64,000 bases of DNA, from assembly GCA_964017065.1 (NCBI GenBank), contig OZ024783.1, positions 14,320,040 to 14,384,039 on the forward strand, read 5' to 3'. Below are positions 48,302 through 60,778 of this stretch, in pieces (position 1 is the first letter of the stretch; every line of letters starts with the position of its first letter). This DNA is from Haliclona indistincta (Eukaryota > Porifera > Demospongiae > Haplosclerida > Chalinidae). Position numbers and translations under genes: made by a program. The notes beneath the pieces are model-generated. The model saw only the letters and a program-made list of their open reading frames with translations, was not told the origin of the DNA and did not search any database.

Positions 48302-48600
48302 TTTTATTATTATTATTATTATTATAACTTTACAGCCATATAAAAACATACTGATACAACAAATGAGAATTAGTGAAAGAAGAAAATGGCTGACAGTAAA
48401 CATTACATAAAGCAATGCTACTGGGAGGGTTTAGTTAATAATTAGAGGAAAAACCTAAACCGACACATCTGTTACATGGACAGAGGAAATGATATGTACA
48501 AGGAAGGTCAGAGATGAAATGAGTATAGAAATGAGACCAAAACTCCTCAATAATAATATTTTTAATAGAGATCACAGATAATGAAAGGTCAATTCGAGGT
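48302..48600 (-). pseudogene. LINE 3'-end fragment with (ATA)n tail
   Basis: The minus-strand frame reads FWSHFYTHF, then CTYHFLCPCNRCVGL. The ATA microsatellite at 48302-48325 is its 3' tail. It has the same C-terminal motif as 23525-23812. Confidence 0.65.
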
Positions 48601-48829
48601 AGTGGCTGACAACTTATAAAATCATTATGAAGTTCACAAATTAAAGTTTATCATGCTCAATTTTGCACCTCATGTGAGAGACATTAAATCTGACATGGTA
48701 GTCAATAATGGCAAGGAGTAGAGAAAAGAAAAGAATCAAAATGTTAGCATGTACAAGAAGTCATAATAATAATCATTATGATATTAAAAATCTCATACAC
48801 AGTAAACTGCAGCTATTATACATTTCTGT

Positions 48830-51800
48830 ACAGCAATCACAATGCAGTATAATAGTTATGCAATCAGAAGCCAATCAGTGCTGACCACTAATTCAACTGG
48901 GCGTGTCTATAAAGTTCAATTCGAGTGCAGAGCACGGCCCAGAACATACACGAGCGAGATAGCGTCCATAGCTTGCTTACACAATTTCTTTAGAAATACG
49001 CTGCTATCCTGTGACTTATCAGCTTCTAGGCAGTCAACTGTGGATAGTTTTGTCTACGGAGAACTCTAGATCATCAGCAACTACTGTAGCTCAAGCCGGC
49101 GAGCTCAAGCTCGAGCTGTAGGCCTTCGAGAGAATTTCGCTGGACCTACCAAGCTGTTTTGTAGTACAAACGAACTCACTAGCTGTAAGGCAGTCAGCTG
49201 TAAACTGTTTTGTCTTTAGAGGAGTCCAGATAGCCGGGAACAGCCATTGAGGTAAGCATCTCACGCCATAACTCACGAACGGAGCTTTAGAACCAACAAT
49301 TTATCAATACAGTTCCGAGCAAATAGCGATTTCTACCTGTGTTGCTGATATCAGCACTTAGTTTTTAGCGTGCGATGCGCTATGCCGGCAACGGACAGAA
49401 AAATAGCACCTAAGGTGCAGATGCCTCGGTGGAATGACACTATCCACCATTCCACAAACGCAGCAACTGCAGATGCATGTATACAGGATTTCTGTACAAC
49501 AATCAACAATGCAGTGCTTTAGTTATGCAATCAGAAGCCAATCAGTGCCAACCACAATTGAACTGGGCATGTCTACAGTGTTTAGCGAGATAGCTTCCAT
49601 AGCTTGCTTACACGATTTCTCTGGACCTGCGCTGCTATCCTGTAGTAAATTTCTAACCTATCAGCTTCTAGGCAGTCAGCTGTGAACAGCTTTGCCTTTG
49701 GAGAAGTCCAGATCGCCAGCAACGGTAAACAAAGTAGGCAAATCACTCCATAACTCGAGAACGAAGCTTTGTATCGAACTTTAGCTAGTTCACATCCGAG
49801 ATAATATCGATTTCTACCTGCATTGCAAGTTTCAGAGCTTACCTTTCAGCGTGCGCCGCAAAAATAGTGTAACAGACAGACTGACAGACAGACAACGCGA
49901 TTACAGTATGCCTCGTGGCTCCGCCCACCGAGGCATAATGACACACACACACACACACAACACGACTACTGTATGCCTCGTGGCTCCGCCCACCGAGGCA
50001 TAAATATCCACAACCACAACTATCCACCATTCCATAAACACAGCAACTGAAGATGCATGCATACAGGATTTCTGTACAGCAGTTGCTTTAGTTATGCAAT
50101 CAGAAGCCAATCAGTGCTAACCACAATTCAACTGGGCGTGTCTACAGTGTTTAGCGCAGCAGTCATACCACGAGCGAGATAACTTCCATAGCTTGCTTAC
50201 ACGATTTCTCTGGACCTGCGCTGATATCCTGTAGTAAAATTTGAACCTATCATATTCTAGGCAGTCAACTGTGGACAGCTTTGCCATTGGAGAAGTCCAG
50301 ATCGCCAGCAACGGTAAACAAAGTAAGCAAATCACGCCATAACTCGAGAACGAAGCTTCGTGTACAAATTTCAAATGTTGAAAAGCGAGATAATATCGAG
50401 TTCTACTTGCATTGCTAGTTTCAGGGCTCGGCGTTCAGCGTGCGCCGCAAAACTGAAGTAACAGACGGAAAAATAGCACCTAGGGTGCAGATGCCTCGGT
50501 GAAACGACACTATATTCACAAACACAACTGATCCACCATTCCACAAACACAGCAACTGCAGATGCATGTATACAGGATTTCTGTACAATGCAGTGCTTTA
50601 GTTATGCAATCAGAAGCCAATCAGTGTTAACCACAATTCAACTGGGCGTGTCTACAGTGTTTAGCACACGAGCGAGATAGCTTCCATAGCTTGCTTACAC
50701 AATTTCTCTGGACCTGCGATGCTATCCTGTAACAAAATTCTAACCTATAAGCTTCTAGGCAGTCAACTGTGGACAGCTTTGCCTTTGGAAGTAAGCAAAT
50801 CACGCCATATTGATAACTCGAGAAAGAAGCTTCGTATACAAGTTTCAAACGATGAAAAGCGAGATGTTATCGAATTATACCTGCATTGCAAGTTTCAGAG
50901 CTTACCTTTTTGCGTGCGTCGCAGAAATGGCGTAACAGACAGAAAAATAGCACCATAGGTGCTGATGCCTCGGTGGATTGATATTATATCCACAAACACA
51001 ACTATCCACCATTCCACAAAGACAGCAACTGCAGATGCATGCATACAGGATTTCTGTACAGCAGTCACAATGCAGTGCTTTAGTTATGCAATCAGAAGCC
51101 AATCATGCAGTGCTGACCACAATTCCACTGGGCGTGTCTACAATGTTCATTACAGCACACGCATACCACGAGCGAGATAGCTTCCATAGCTTGCTTACAC
51201 GATTTCTCTGGACCTGCGCGCTATCCTGTAGTAAAATTATAACCTAACAACTGCTAAGCAGTCAACTGTGGACAGCTTTGCCTTTGGAGAAGTCCAGATA
51301 GCCAGAAACGGGCATCGAGGTGAGCAAATCACGCCATAGCTCTGGAACTAAGCTTCGTGTAAAGCTTTCACACGATCAAAACCGAGATAATACCGAGTTC
51401 TACCTGCATTGCAAGTTTCAGAGCTTACCTTTTTGCGTGCGCCGCAGAAATGATGTAACAGACAGAATGACTGACAGACAGCACGATTACAGTATGCCTC
51501 GTAGCTCCGCCCTCGGCATAATGACAGACAGCACGATTACCGTATGCCTCGTGGCTCCGCCCTCGGCATAATGAAGCACCTAAGGTGCAGATGCCTCGGT
51601 GAAATGACACTATATCAGAAACACAACTATCCACCATTCCACAAACACAGCAACTGCAGATGCATGTATACAGGATTTCTGTACAGCAATCACAATGCAG
51701 TGCTTTAGTTATGCAATCAGAAGCCAATCAGTGCTAACCACAATTCAACTGGGCGTGTCTACAGTGTTTAGCACAGCACACGCATACGCGAGATAGCTTC

Positions 51801-52352
51801 CATAGCTTGCTTACACGATTTCTCTGGACCTGCGCTGCTATCCTGTAGTAAAATTTGAACCTATCAGCTTCTAGGCAGTCAAATGTGGACAGCTTTGCCT
51901 TTGGAGAAGTCCAGATCGCCAGCAACGGCAAACAAAGCAAATCACGCCATAACTCAAGAGCGAAGCTTCGTGTAAAGCTTTCACATGATTCAAAGCGAAA
52001 TAATATCGAGTTCTATCTGTATTGCAAGTTTCAGAGCTTACCTTTCAGCGTGTGCCACAAAAAATGGTGTAACAGACAGAACTAGAACAAAGCTTTACAT
52101 CGAACTTTCGCTAGTTCACAACCGAGATAATATCGAGTTCTACCTGCATTGCAAGTTTCAGAGCTTACCTTCCAGCGTGCGCCGCAAAAATGGTGTAACA
52201 GACAGAACGACAGACAACGCGATTACAGTATGCCTCGTGGCTCCGCGTACACCGAGGCATAATGACTGACTGACTGACTGACTGACTGACTGACTGACAA
52301 ACAAACAAACGAACTACTGTATGCCTCGTGGCTCCGCCCACCGAGGCATAAC
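48830..52352 (+). repeat. Tandem array of family 3 hairpin-ended elements
   Basis: Six to seven diverged units of about 480-560 bp. Each contains GTTATGCAATCAGAAGCCAA, the CTTCCATAGCTTGCTTACAC line, GTCCAGATCGCCAGCAACGG and CATTGCAAGTTTCAGAGCTTAC. Many begin GCACC-TAA-GGTGC then ATGCCTCGGTGG, and end TATGCCTCG ... CGAGGCATAA with a GC-rich loop. Short ACAGAC and TGAC runs precede the terminal hairpins; a (TGAC)n microsatellite is at 52262-52300. All frames here are by-products. Confidence 0.85.
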
Positions 52353-52430
52353 AAATCCCATAATAGCCGGATTCGAAATTCGTCCCATTATCCTATAGCT
52401 CGCGCCTAGACTAGGTCGAGTGCTGCTATC

Positions 52431-55400
52431 ATGGCATTCATGTTTGTTCACGAGTCAGATCTCATCCTTCTCCTGATGGGAGACGGTCAAGTGGGTAAGA
52501 GTTGCATAGGTCGCAGGTTCGTCGAAGATTGCTACTCAGACCACTACTCACAATCCATTTTTGGTGAGGTCGATCTAATCAGTGTCTCTTATACATACTA
52601 TAACTTGCAACATGCAGAAGAAGGAACACGGTCTGTTGTTATTAGCAATTGTGAGATCAAGCTAAAGATAACGGAACATCATGAGAGTGACATATTTAGA
52701 CCCGGCTGCAAGGAACCCCGCCCTAGCGTTTTGGAGTGGCCTTATCAGAGATCTGCAGTATGTGGTTTACTTAAATTAACCCAGTATTTGCATGGATACA
52801 TGAAATGTTTACCATCGGTGGAGATCATGCTTGTCACAAATCAGTGCACTTAGTGATAGAAGCATAAAATTTGGTTTGCAGCTCTTAAAATTTAATACCA
52901 TTTAGAAAATATTTAGGCATACATGTAGAGCCATCTCAAATTTGACCTCTGATGACTTTATGAATAATTATTAATTATCCAAAAACAGTTGCCCCTCCCC
53001 TTATGTCACTTAAGCTACTTGCAATATACTTGAGTTTGGTATCAAATGAAAGGTCTCACCATATGGAGTAATTTGATACCTAACACATGATCATACACAA
53101 TTTATTTCTAAGGATACTATTGAATTTATAGACAAAAGCACATGTTTCAATCAATAATACACAGTATACATAACTTGCAAACTGAATGCGACCGCTGTTA
53201 AAAACAAAGTAAAGAACATAAAAGTACGTACTTAGCCAATAACAAAGCACATGAATACGCACAAACTATGGTTGTGCGCAAACTATGGATCGGGACAATC
53301 CATGGATTGCGCTGCCCAAAGTATCCGATCCGTGCTTTGCGCAAGAATCCATGGATTGTCTGCTCAATCCATGGATCGCGCAAACGAGGGACTCGAAGTA
53401 TGGATCTCGGCCAAACCATTGATGCATGGACGCTCGTGAGAAGCGGTGGACTCTGGCAACGAAACCACTGACATTCGCCACTGAAGCACCTCCGGCAGCA
53501 ATGCTGTTCAACTTGATTGCCTATAGTATTCTAGCTAGTAAATATGTATACTGAGGCAGCAAGGTTGAGATATACATGAGATGAATATGGCTGTATGCAT
53601 GTGTCTTGAGTTCAGACTGTAATAGCTGGGCAGAGCATAAAGTGATCACACTAGCAATAGAGGCCTCTGTAGCATCTTCTATAGTAGCTGTGGAAGACTG
53701 CCTGATTCTTCCAGCTCCATACCGTTTTCTTGGGTGGTAAACTTCCTCAGTCTAAGAGCTGCACTGAAAAAATGGGTAGATCTAATCTAATAAGCGAAAT
53801 CCACAAGACTTCATCCCTAACTGGCTCGCCAATGATTTCCTTTCTCTTGCAACTGATTACCTTGGTCTCTTTCTTCTTCTTTTGCACGAACGGTTGACAC
53901 ATGTGTGCGGGTTGCGCAATCCATGGATCGCGCAAATCCGTGGATCAACACTTTGAGCAGCACAATCCATGGATTGTCCCGATCCATTGTTTGCGCATAA
54001 CATATCCAAATCGTTTTATCAAAATTACTTTTCGGTGCATCTAATTTTCGTCATTAGCTTGGGTACACAAATAGTACGCATTGATTAAACCAATGCGTGT
54101 AAAATTTCGCGTATTTAATTTTCGTCGCAAGGATGAACAACGATAATAATTATTATGACGCCAGATTTACGGTACATGTATAACTCAATTATGGAAACAA
54201 GATTATGAACTTACTAGGTAAGTAAACAAGATTTAAAATAAAAGGACTGTATTAATAGCAGTGTGATGCTACCTCCCTATTAAATTCACTGCTTTCTAGG
54301 CTTGCTGAAGAAAAAGAAGAAGAAGGCGAAGATGATGAAAGTCGATTTTCATTGTTTCCAGGTTTGTCACTTTAGTAACAATTTCGAGCAATCTCCTTGC
54401 TACTGTAAGATGGGGCAACGTCAGAGAGCAGAACTAAGTGTCTTTGTTCATATATATTTCACCAACAGGTGAAATATCAGCGTTTGAATGCTTTATTGTA
54501 GCCCTACTGCACATAGAGATGCACTACCGTGCGTTCCTAATAAAAAAAGCTAATATGATACATTAGCAGTTAAGGTAAAACTATCTAGACAACTGTAAAT
54601 GAGGTACAGAACCTAGAGCATCCATAACAGTGGCAGCATTTCCCAACTGTGTAGTCTGTACAACAAACGGGTCATGGCTTCCAAACAGTTGTATGCGATT
54701 TAATAAGGCAGCATTTACACGGTGACGATTTTTAGCAAAAACGCAGACTTTTGTTCCCGTTTAGGCTGATCGTTTAAACTGAGACCAAAGTGGAGACTTG
54801 GAAACAGAGACAATTCGAACGTAAGTATGTTGCGAAATGGATACCACTACCCAAGAGCTTTTGTTTAAGCCACCCATACCTCTTTTAGTTATTGCAGTAC
54901 AGAGAGATGAAGATAGAATTGGTTGGCAAATTATTCACCCAAGAAAGCACCAACATGATCAAAACAGCTTGCTATCATTTTTAGCATCATTCGATTAATA
55001 ATGTAAAGAAATTGGCGCACAATCTCTGGCTGCAATACGCACAAATTTTGTCCAATCCAGTTGATTCTAGCATATAAAAGCCATATCTTGGTGCAAAACA
55101 TGGCATTCTGATCGCTCTTCGTCTTCCCGTGTAGCCACCTAACCAGACGTATTTTGAAGCGTATTGTTTTGGTATACTAATACTAAAAAAACTAAAACAC
55201 CTTATACTAGAGGGCAATTGGTTTTAGTATACTTAACTAATACTAATACTAAAAGATCAATCATGGCTGTAATAAATTAACCATTTAACCCTCTAATTAT
55301 GACACCTTTAAGTGTCATAATTAGTACCACCCACATTGGACATCGTGTAGAGCGCCTCAGAAATCTCAAATTGAGCTAAAGTGTAGAATGGGAATTTTCC

Positions 55401-58400
55401 TTAAAAATATTTGTTTCTCGCGCCTATTCAACTAAAACATTACTGTGACCGAAGATTGACATAGGTTTGTTTCCCGTAGGCCGGAACCGAAAAGCGCGAA
55501 GTAAGCAGGCAAATGTTTTGCATTTTTGTGGCTTCAAGATGCCCGGAAACGCACACTTTGCATTGACCATGGTCTAAATTGTCCTGTTTGCTCACATGGA
55601 CACCACCAGGTTTTTGTATCATTCACCATGGCTAGACGAAGACAAAATCAGCTAAAAAATGACGAGGCGGCAACATTTAAGTGGCTTCAGTTCCGAAGTG
55701 GGAGTGGCCAACTTGGAGTTTAGCACATGGTCGTAAAATTTTATATGCCAGGAGAAGAGGGTGCTAGTTTGGAACAGCAATAGCGTACGGGATGGTGCAA
55801 GACAAACTACCAATTTAGACCAGGTCAAAATTTGGACGAAATCATTCAGCAATTAAAGGGTTAAACTAGAACTATAAGTAAAGTCTCACTGCAATCTAAA
55901 CCATAACTAAATTTTTCTTTCATTCAACCCCAGCCAGTAGAGCATGTTTTTTTGACAGCAGGAGAAGCTACAACTGGAAAGCGAAATCGACTAATAGATT
56001 TAAACTTAGAGCGTGAAGTATTTCTTAAGCCAAATAGTGACTGTCTACTTGTATAGAATGCTCCATTTTATACCAAAACTATAGTTCAATTTGGTGTACT
56101 AAACTAAAACCAAATTAATTGTGTTATAGTATACTATACTAATACTACAAATAAAACATATGAAAGTCATTATTACTACAAGAAAATAAAAAGATTTCTA
56201 ACGAAATCGAAAGGATGTAGGGATAAAGAAATCTGCTACTGGTCCACAATGTAAACCAACAAGGAGCAAGCATGGAATGGTAACACGATTGACTTGCTAA
56301 CAGACCATAGATCCCTACATCAGTGGCTGTACATAACATTTTGACTATACTATAATTATTTTGTCACAAGCTAAATTCAATTCAATGCATGTCAGGTGTC
56401 AGTCAATAGCAACTAGCAGAACTGCTGTAGTCAGCCACTGATGTAGGGATCTATGGTCTGTTAGCAAGTCAATCGTGTTACCATTCCATGCTTGCTCCTT
56501 GTTGGTTTACATTGTGGACCAGTAGCAGATTTCTTTATCCCTACATCCTTTTGATTTCGTTAGAAATCTTTTTATTTTCTTGTTTGTGTCCTTTTTTCTT
56601 TTACAGTGAGTTTCAAATTTTTGGTGCAGTTCGAATTCGGCAAGATAATGTATCTCTTTTTTGTTTCCATCATTGGTTTGGTTTGCTTTTCTTGATAATT
56701 GCTTTTTAACTTGTAGCTCCTAAATACTGAAACTAGCTCATGCATTCATTCATGCTGCAGCCTGGATGCACAACATATGAGCCCCGCCCACTCTGGTTTA
56801 GAATTTTCTGAATGGCTGTGGTACTATCTGGCAAGCAGCAGAACGGTGATACTACACGAGCTTACTCTGTGAGTTGTTCTTCGAAGACTCCAGACGCCAA
56901 TATGCGCTCTCCATACGGCGATACTCTACAAGTGTGTTTGGTCACGTGCGTATTACGTAATCACAATAATGGCGTCAAACACTCAGCTGACAACTGTTCG
57001 TGATCGTGAGCTCGTCAAATGTATATCGTCGTTTCGCTAAAAACTAAGTTCAAAAGGCACATGCCAGGAGAATTTCATGACTGTTCGTGGGTGTTTTGGT
57101 CTCGACACTGCTCGCGTAAAGGCGCTAGGCGAGTTGAAGAAAGAAAGAAAGAAAATGAAGATGACGAAAGTCGATTTTCACCGTTTCCAGGTTCGTCATT
57201 TTAGTAACAATTTCGAGCACTCTCCTTGCTACTGTAAGATGGGGCAACGCCAGATAGCAGATCTAAGTATCTATGGACGTATAAAATTCATCACCAGGCG
57301 AAATATCAGCGTTTGAACGCTAATACATTGTATGTAGCCGCCATCTTGTTTTCTCGTTCATCCCTACATAGGGAGACACTACCGTGTCTCCCTAATAACT
57401 AAAACTAAAACTAGAATAAATTTATCATGAGGAAAATACTAATACTAATACTAAAATGGAATCTGGCTACTAAAACAACACTAGACTGTCTGTAAAATCT
57501 TAATGACCTACAGAAATTTACCTGTAACGCCAAACGCGAGTTGCAGGTTACATGTTATATGTATCGTGAATCTAAAGGTCTCTTTAGTCTACGTGTAAAT
57601 GCCGCCTAAGACGTATAGCGTTGATGATAGTCTAGGCATACTCTGTTTCAGTTCACACAAAATCTGTGGTTTAGTATGTGTAAATGGTGCTATAATTGTA
57701 TATTCCCTTTCTCTTTAGGGCTTTATGGTGATTTATGATGTGACTGATATTGATTCATTCCACAACATTGAAGATCATATTACTGAGATAAAAAGGGTAA
57801 AAATTGTATATCTAATGAATGTACTTATAATTTTGAGAGCGGATTTGACAAAAAGGGCCACTTTGCTCCTGCAATTTTCAAATGCATTCAACTTGCTTCT
57901 ATTCTGCCAAATTTGGTTACATGATTTACATCCTCTTAAATTTGATATACAGCAAGCAGAATGATCAGATATTTCATTCATTTTTAACTGAGTAGCAGCC
58001 ATTTTAAACAGTCACGCGTTCAAAAATTACAGGAGTCAATGAGCCCTTATCTCAAATCCGCTCACAATTATTGATTTTTAATTCATACTACATGAGTGAC
58101 ACAATCTTATCTCTGTATTTTCACAAGCATAATATCGAACGGTCAATAAATTTCATACAGCATGAGCGCCGCCAAAAAAGTTATCAGAGCGCTTCGCAAC
58201 TTTGATTTTGCCCATATCACGAAGCTACAATGAGTTATGTCTTTCAAGCAACCTGCAGTTCTATAACAAAGTTCACACATTATTTTATGACACTGTATGC
58301 ATTTTTCAATATCAAGACCATGAGAATGCTTCCTGTTTCTTTTTCAATTCGTAATTCAATCACTACCTTGCTTTCGCTTGTTTCTTGTCTCATCATTTTT

Positions 58401-60226
58401 ATTTGTTCTCATGTAGTGCTGTTGCGTGCTTACTGTCACTTGTAAAATTCCTACAGAGTAGTGTGTTTCTTGTGGAGCACATTAATACAGTAGCAGATTC
58501 ATTCAAAATTGCTCAAACTAAGGGCTTATTAACCCTTCACAAGTGACGGGCGACTAATGTTGCCTAGCACGTTTGATGTCACAGGAAGTGGGGGTTAAAA
58601 TTCGAAGATAGTTGTTTAATTCGCCTATACACGAAATACGGCGGTTGAGGTGGGATGGGAGTCATTATTTCGTCAGTATATGGGGTGGGATGGCGGGCCC
58701 ACAGGCCCCTCCTAGCAGAGCTTTGGCGAGAAACCTAGCACCACTGGGTCTCTTGGGGCCTCTTGGCATAAAAAGCAGCTTAGTTTTGCCTCACACGTGC
58801 TGTTTTGAGCAAAAATGGGCGTTTTTCGCTCCAGCAAGAGTGATTCTAGCACACGTCAGTTGGTACATCATCAATTGCGCGTGGTTAATTGCACTTGTCA
58901 TTGACAACAAGCCCGCACATTGTGCAAGTTGATTTTGCATATTAACGGTGATCACAGCACTAGTTTGTCTGTGTAATGGTTATAAAGGTTAGTTAAATCC
59001 TCAGAAACAGGGCCAGAATTTCTGTCTGCACTTCGAGGGTTGAGCGGCAAGAGAGCATGCATGCAACTCCAACGTTAAATGGTAAAACAATTATTACTAA
59101 AAATAGTCATCTGCTGGTTGCTCATGAGACGTGTACGTGTACAAGACACGGACTTTTCCAAGAGTCAACAGATAAAAACAATGTCAAGCAACTGTGTTGT
59201 GCGAGTGCGTACGACAGAAATTGAAGCTAGCATGATTTTTCAGACTTCGCTAGAACTCCAGCGATGCACCACGAATGTCTGAGGTGCTACCTACTGTTTG
59301 CAGCTGCTCGGCATCTTCTTCATTGACCTAGACGTCGCGAGCAATGTTTACGACGTCATTGATAGTAGTGCTAGTACAGCTACAGTACTGCTGTTATCTT
59401 CTGTTCATCAGTGAGAAACAAAATTCAGCTGTTCAATTTTGAACTCCATTTTTCAGTACACATGATTCGCCCTTTGTAGTAGTTGCGCATGCCTTCTCGC
59501 TGCTTTGCGACTCTATATTCTCTTGCTCAAATGTATTGCTATACTGAAAAATAGACAAAAAGTGAGTTCCTTTCTCTTCTTTCTCTGGCACCATTATGCA
59601 ATTAATTTCCAGAACAAAACACCCAGTCATGAAATTCTACTGGACTATACCTTGTGAAGTTAGTTTTAAGATTCTTCATTGTCATCCTTTTGTTAGAAAC
59701 ATCATATAAATCCTTTTGGAAATCATTTTTAATTTTCTTTTAATTGGACTGGAATGATGTAAATACGCTTTTATTGCTAACTACATGTACCGTAGCTGCT
59801 TTTTGACTGCTTCATTTTTATTTATACACATGAACTTTCTGAAGTATGAAAAGCCAGTCATAATAGTGGGTAACAAATGCGATCTTGATATGGAACGACA
59901 AGTTAAAATTGAGCAAGGTCAACAGGTGAGTACACATTATTGTGGAACTTCTGTTAGCGGACACCCCTCGTCCCCCTATAATGGACACTTAGTTATTGAA
60001 TTCTAAATGTAGTCGACAAAATGTATTCCTTAATACTCTCTCTATAATGGACAATTTTGTTGGTCCCAATGGTGCCTGCCTTAGAGAGATTCCACTCTAG
60101 TTCATACATTAGTTCTTGTTCTATGATTACCAACAAATATATTTTATGTTGTTATTTTAGTACGCTGATACGATTGATGCCATGTTCATAGAGACAAGTG
60201 CCAAGAACAGTCATAATGTTGAGTTG
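52431..60226 (+). CDS. Rab-like protein, divergent copy C (five exons seen, 3' end not found)
   Basis: Exons 52431-52563, 52618-52757, 57719-57796, 59845-59925 and 60161-60226 keep frame and have the same borders as copies A and B. Motifs kept are the P-loop GDGQVGKSC (17-25), VIYDVTD, NKCDL and ETSAK. Motifs lost are the switch-I Thr (SIFG in place of TIG) and the whole DxxGQ box, which reads TEHHESD. It should therefore bind nucleotide, if at all, without a normal switch. Exon 2 is the weakest call: its 54-base intron is a multiple of three and could be retained. The last donor (60227, GTAAGT) is consensus; the next exon, and whether it leads into ankyrin exons as in copy A, lies further on or was not recognised. 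Intron 2 (5 kb) is filled with mobile elements. Confidence 0.8.
52864..53270. other. Rab C intron 2, unique part
   Basis: AT-rich; no element or exon recognised before the MITE at 53271. Confidence 0.4.
53271..54001. mobile_element. MITE with ATCCATGGAT-rich TIRs
   Basis: Ends of about 100 bp are inverse: TGCGCAAACTATGGATCGGG at the left and its close inverse at the right, each with repeated CAATCCATGGATTG palindromes and ATCGCGCAAA. No target duplication was identified. Confidence 0.75.
54190..54543 (+). repeat. Chimeric hairpin-ended element (family 2 head, family 1 tail)
   Basis: The left 110 bp match one arm of the family 2 palindrome (AATAGCAGTGTGATGCTACC). From about 54300 the sequence follows the family 1 body (CGATTTTCATTGTTTCCAGG) and a decayed family 1 hairpin ending CCTAATA. 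Confidence 0.65.
54815..55065 (+). repeat. Dispersed repeat (also at 22955-23260)
   Basis: Second copy of the repeat about GCAGTACAGAGAGATGAAGA and CTCTGGCTGCAATACGCAC. Confidence 0.7.
55289..55860 (+). mobile_element. piggyBac-like MITE copy 2
   Basis: TTAA at 55285-55288 and 55861-55864 brackets the sequence, which runs from CCCTCTAATTATGACACC to TTAAAGGG. The interior is shared with 62212-62684. Confidence 0.7.
56179..57397 (+). mobile_element. Family 1 hairpin-ended element, copy 3
   Basis: Palindrome 56179-56582 begins CAAGAAAATAAAAAGATTTC and ends with its inverse. The body and the 3' hairpin are as in copy 2, ending AATA at 57397. Confidence 0.85.
57800..59840. other. Rab C intron 3, no gene recognised
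   Basis: Holds a G-rich stretch (58640-58700, GGTGGGATGGGA) but no supported exon, TIR or repeat. Confidence 0.4.
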
Positions 60227-60778
60227 GTAAGTTACTACATGTAGCATTAATTTCATAACACTCATTAGAGCAATGTAAATGGGATTTTCAATCATAGTTG
60301 AGCAATGAATTTCATTTTATAAGCTGGGATTGATAGCTGATTAAGTAATAGTTAATGTATGACTCCGCATGTAACATTGGATTTGTATGCATGAGCTATT
60401 CCAAGTCCCACTAGCATTAGCATGGTCGTTGTGTATAAGGTGCGCACTACAGAGCTCTTCACCCTTTGTTAGGGCTGCTAGTATGCGCCTTACAATAGGC
60501 ATCGAATATAGCAAATTTCAGCAACGCGGTGTTAGCCGTCATAGTGCGAGGGCGTATATTTCGGTTGCCAAGGCGCTCTAAATCCTGTAGTTGCCAATGA
60601 TTTGTCGTCTAAGGTATTTTACTACAGCTACATGGCAACAATAAACAGGCGTATATAATTATTTTTGAAAACAATGGTTGATGACCGTCCCAAAGCGACT
60701 AAGTTCCTGCATTTCTTCTTGCTCGAAAACACATGCAGTGACCCAGCTGCATGCCACGCCCACAAATGCCGCTTTGCG

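Larger units (their letters stand above)
55160..57480. repeat. ACTAATACTAAAA tract split by two elements
   Basis: Runs of ACTAATACTAAAA-type units occur at 55160-55260, 56085-56155 and 57397-57475. The two insertions between them (55289-55860 and 56179-57397) suggest one original tract. Confidence 0.55.

Noticed and set aside
49839..52269. Many short frames across the family 3 array
   Set aside because: They recur with the repeat units on both strands, are not kept in frame between units, and lack motifs.
48049..52352. CRISPR-like array
   Set aside because: Units are about 500 bp, diverged and without short constant repeats and unique spacers; the setting is a eukaryotic genome.
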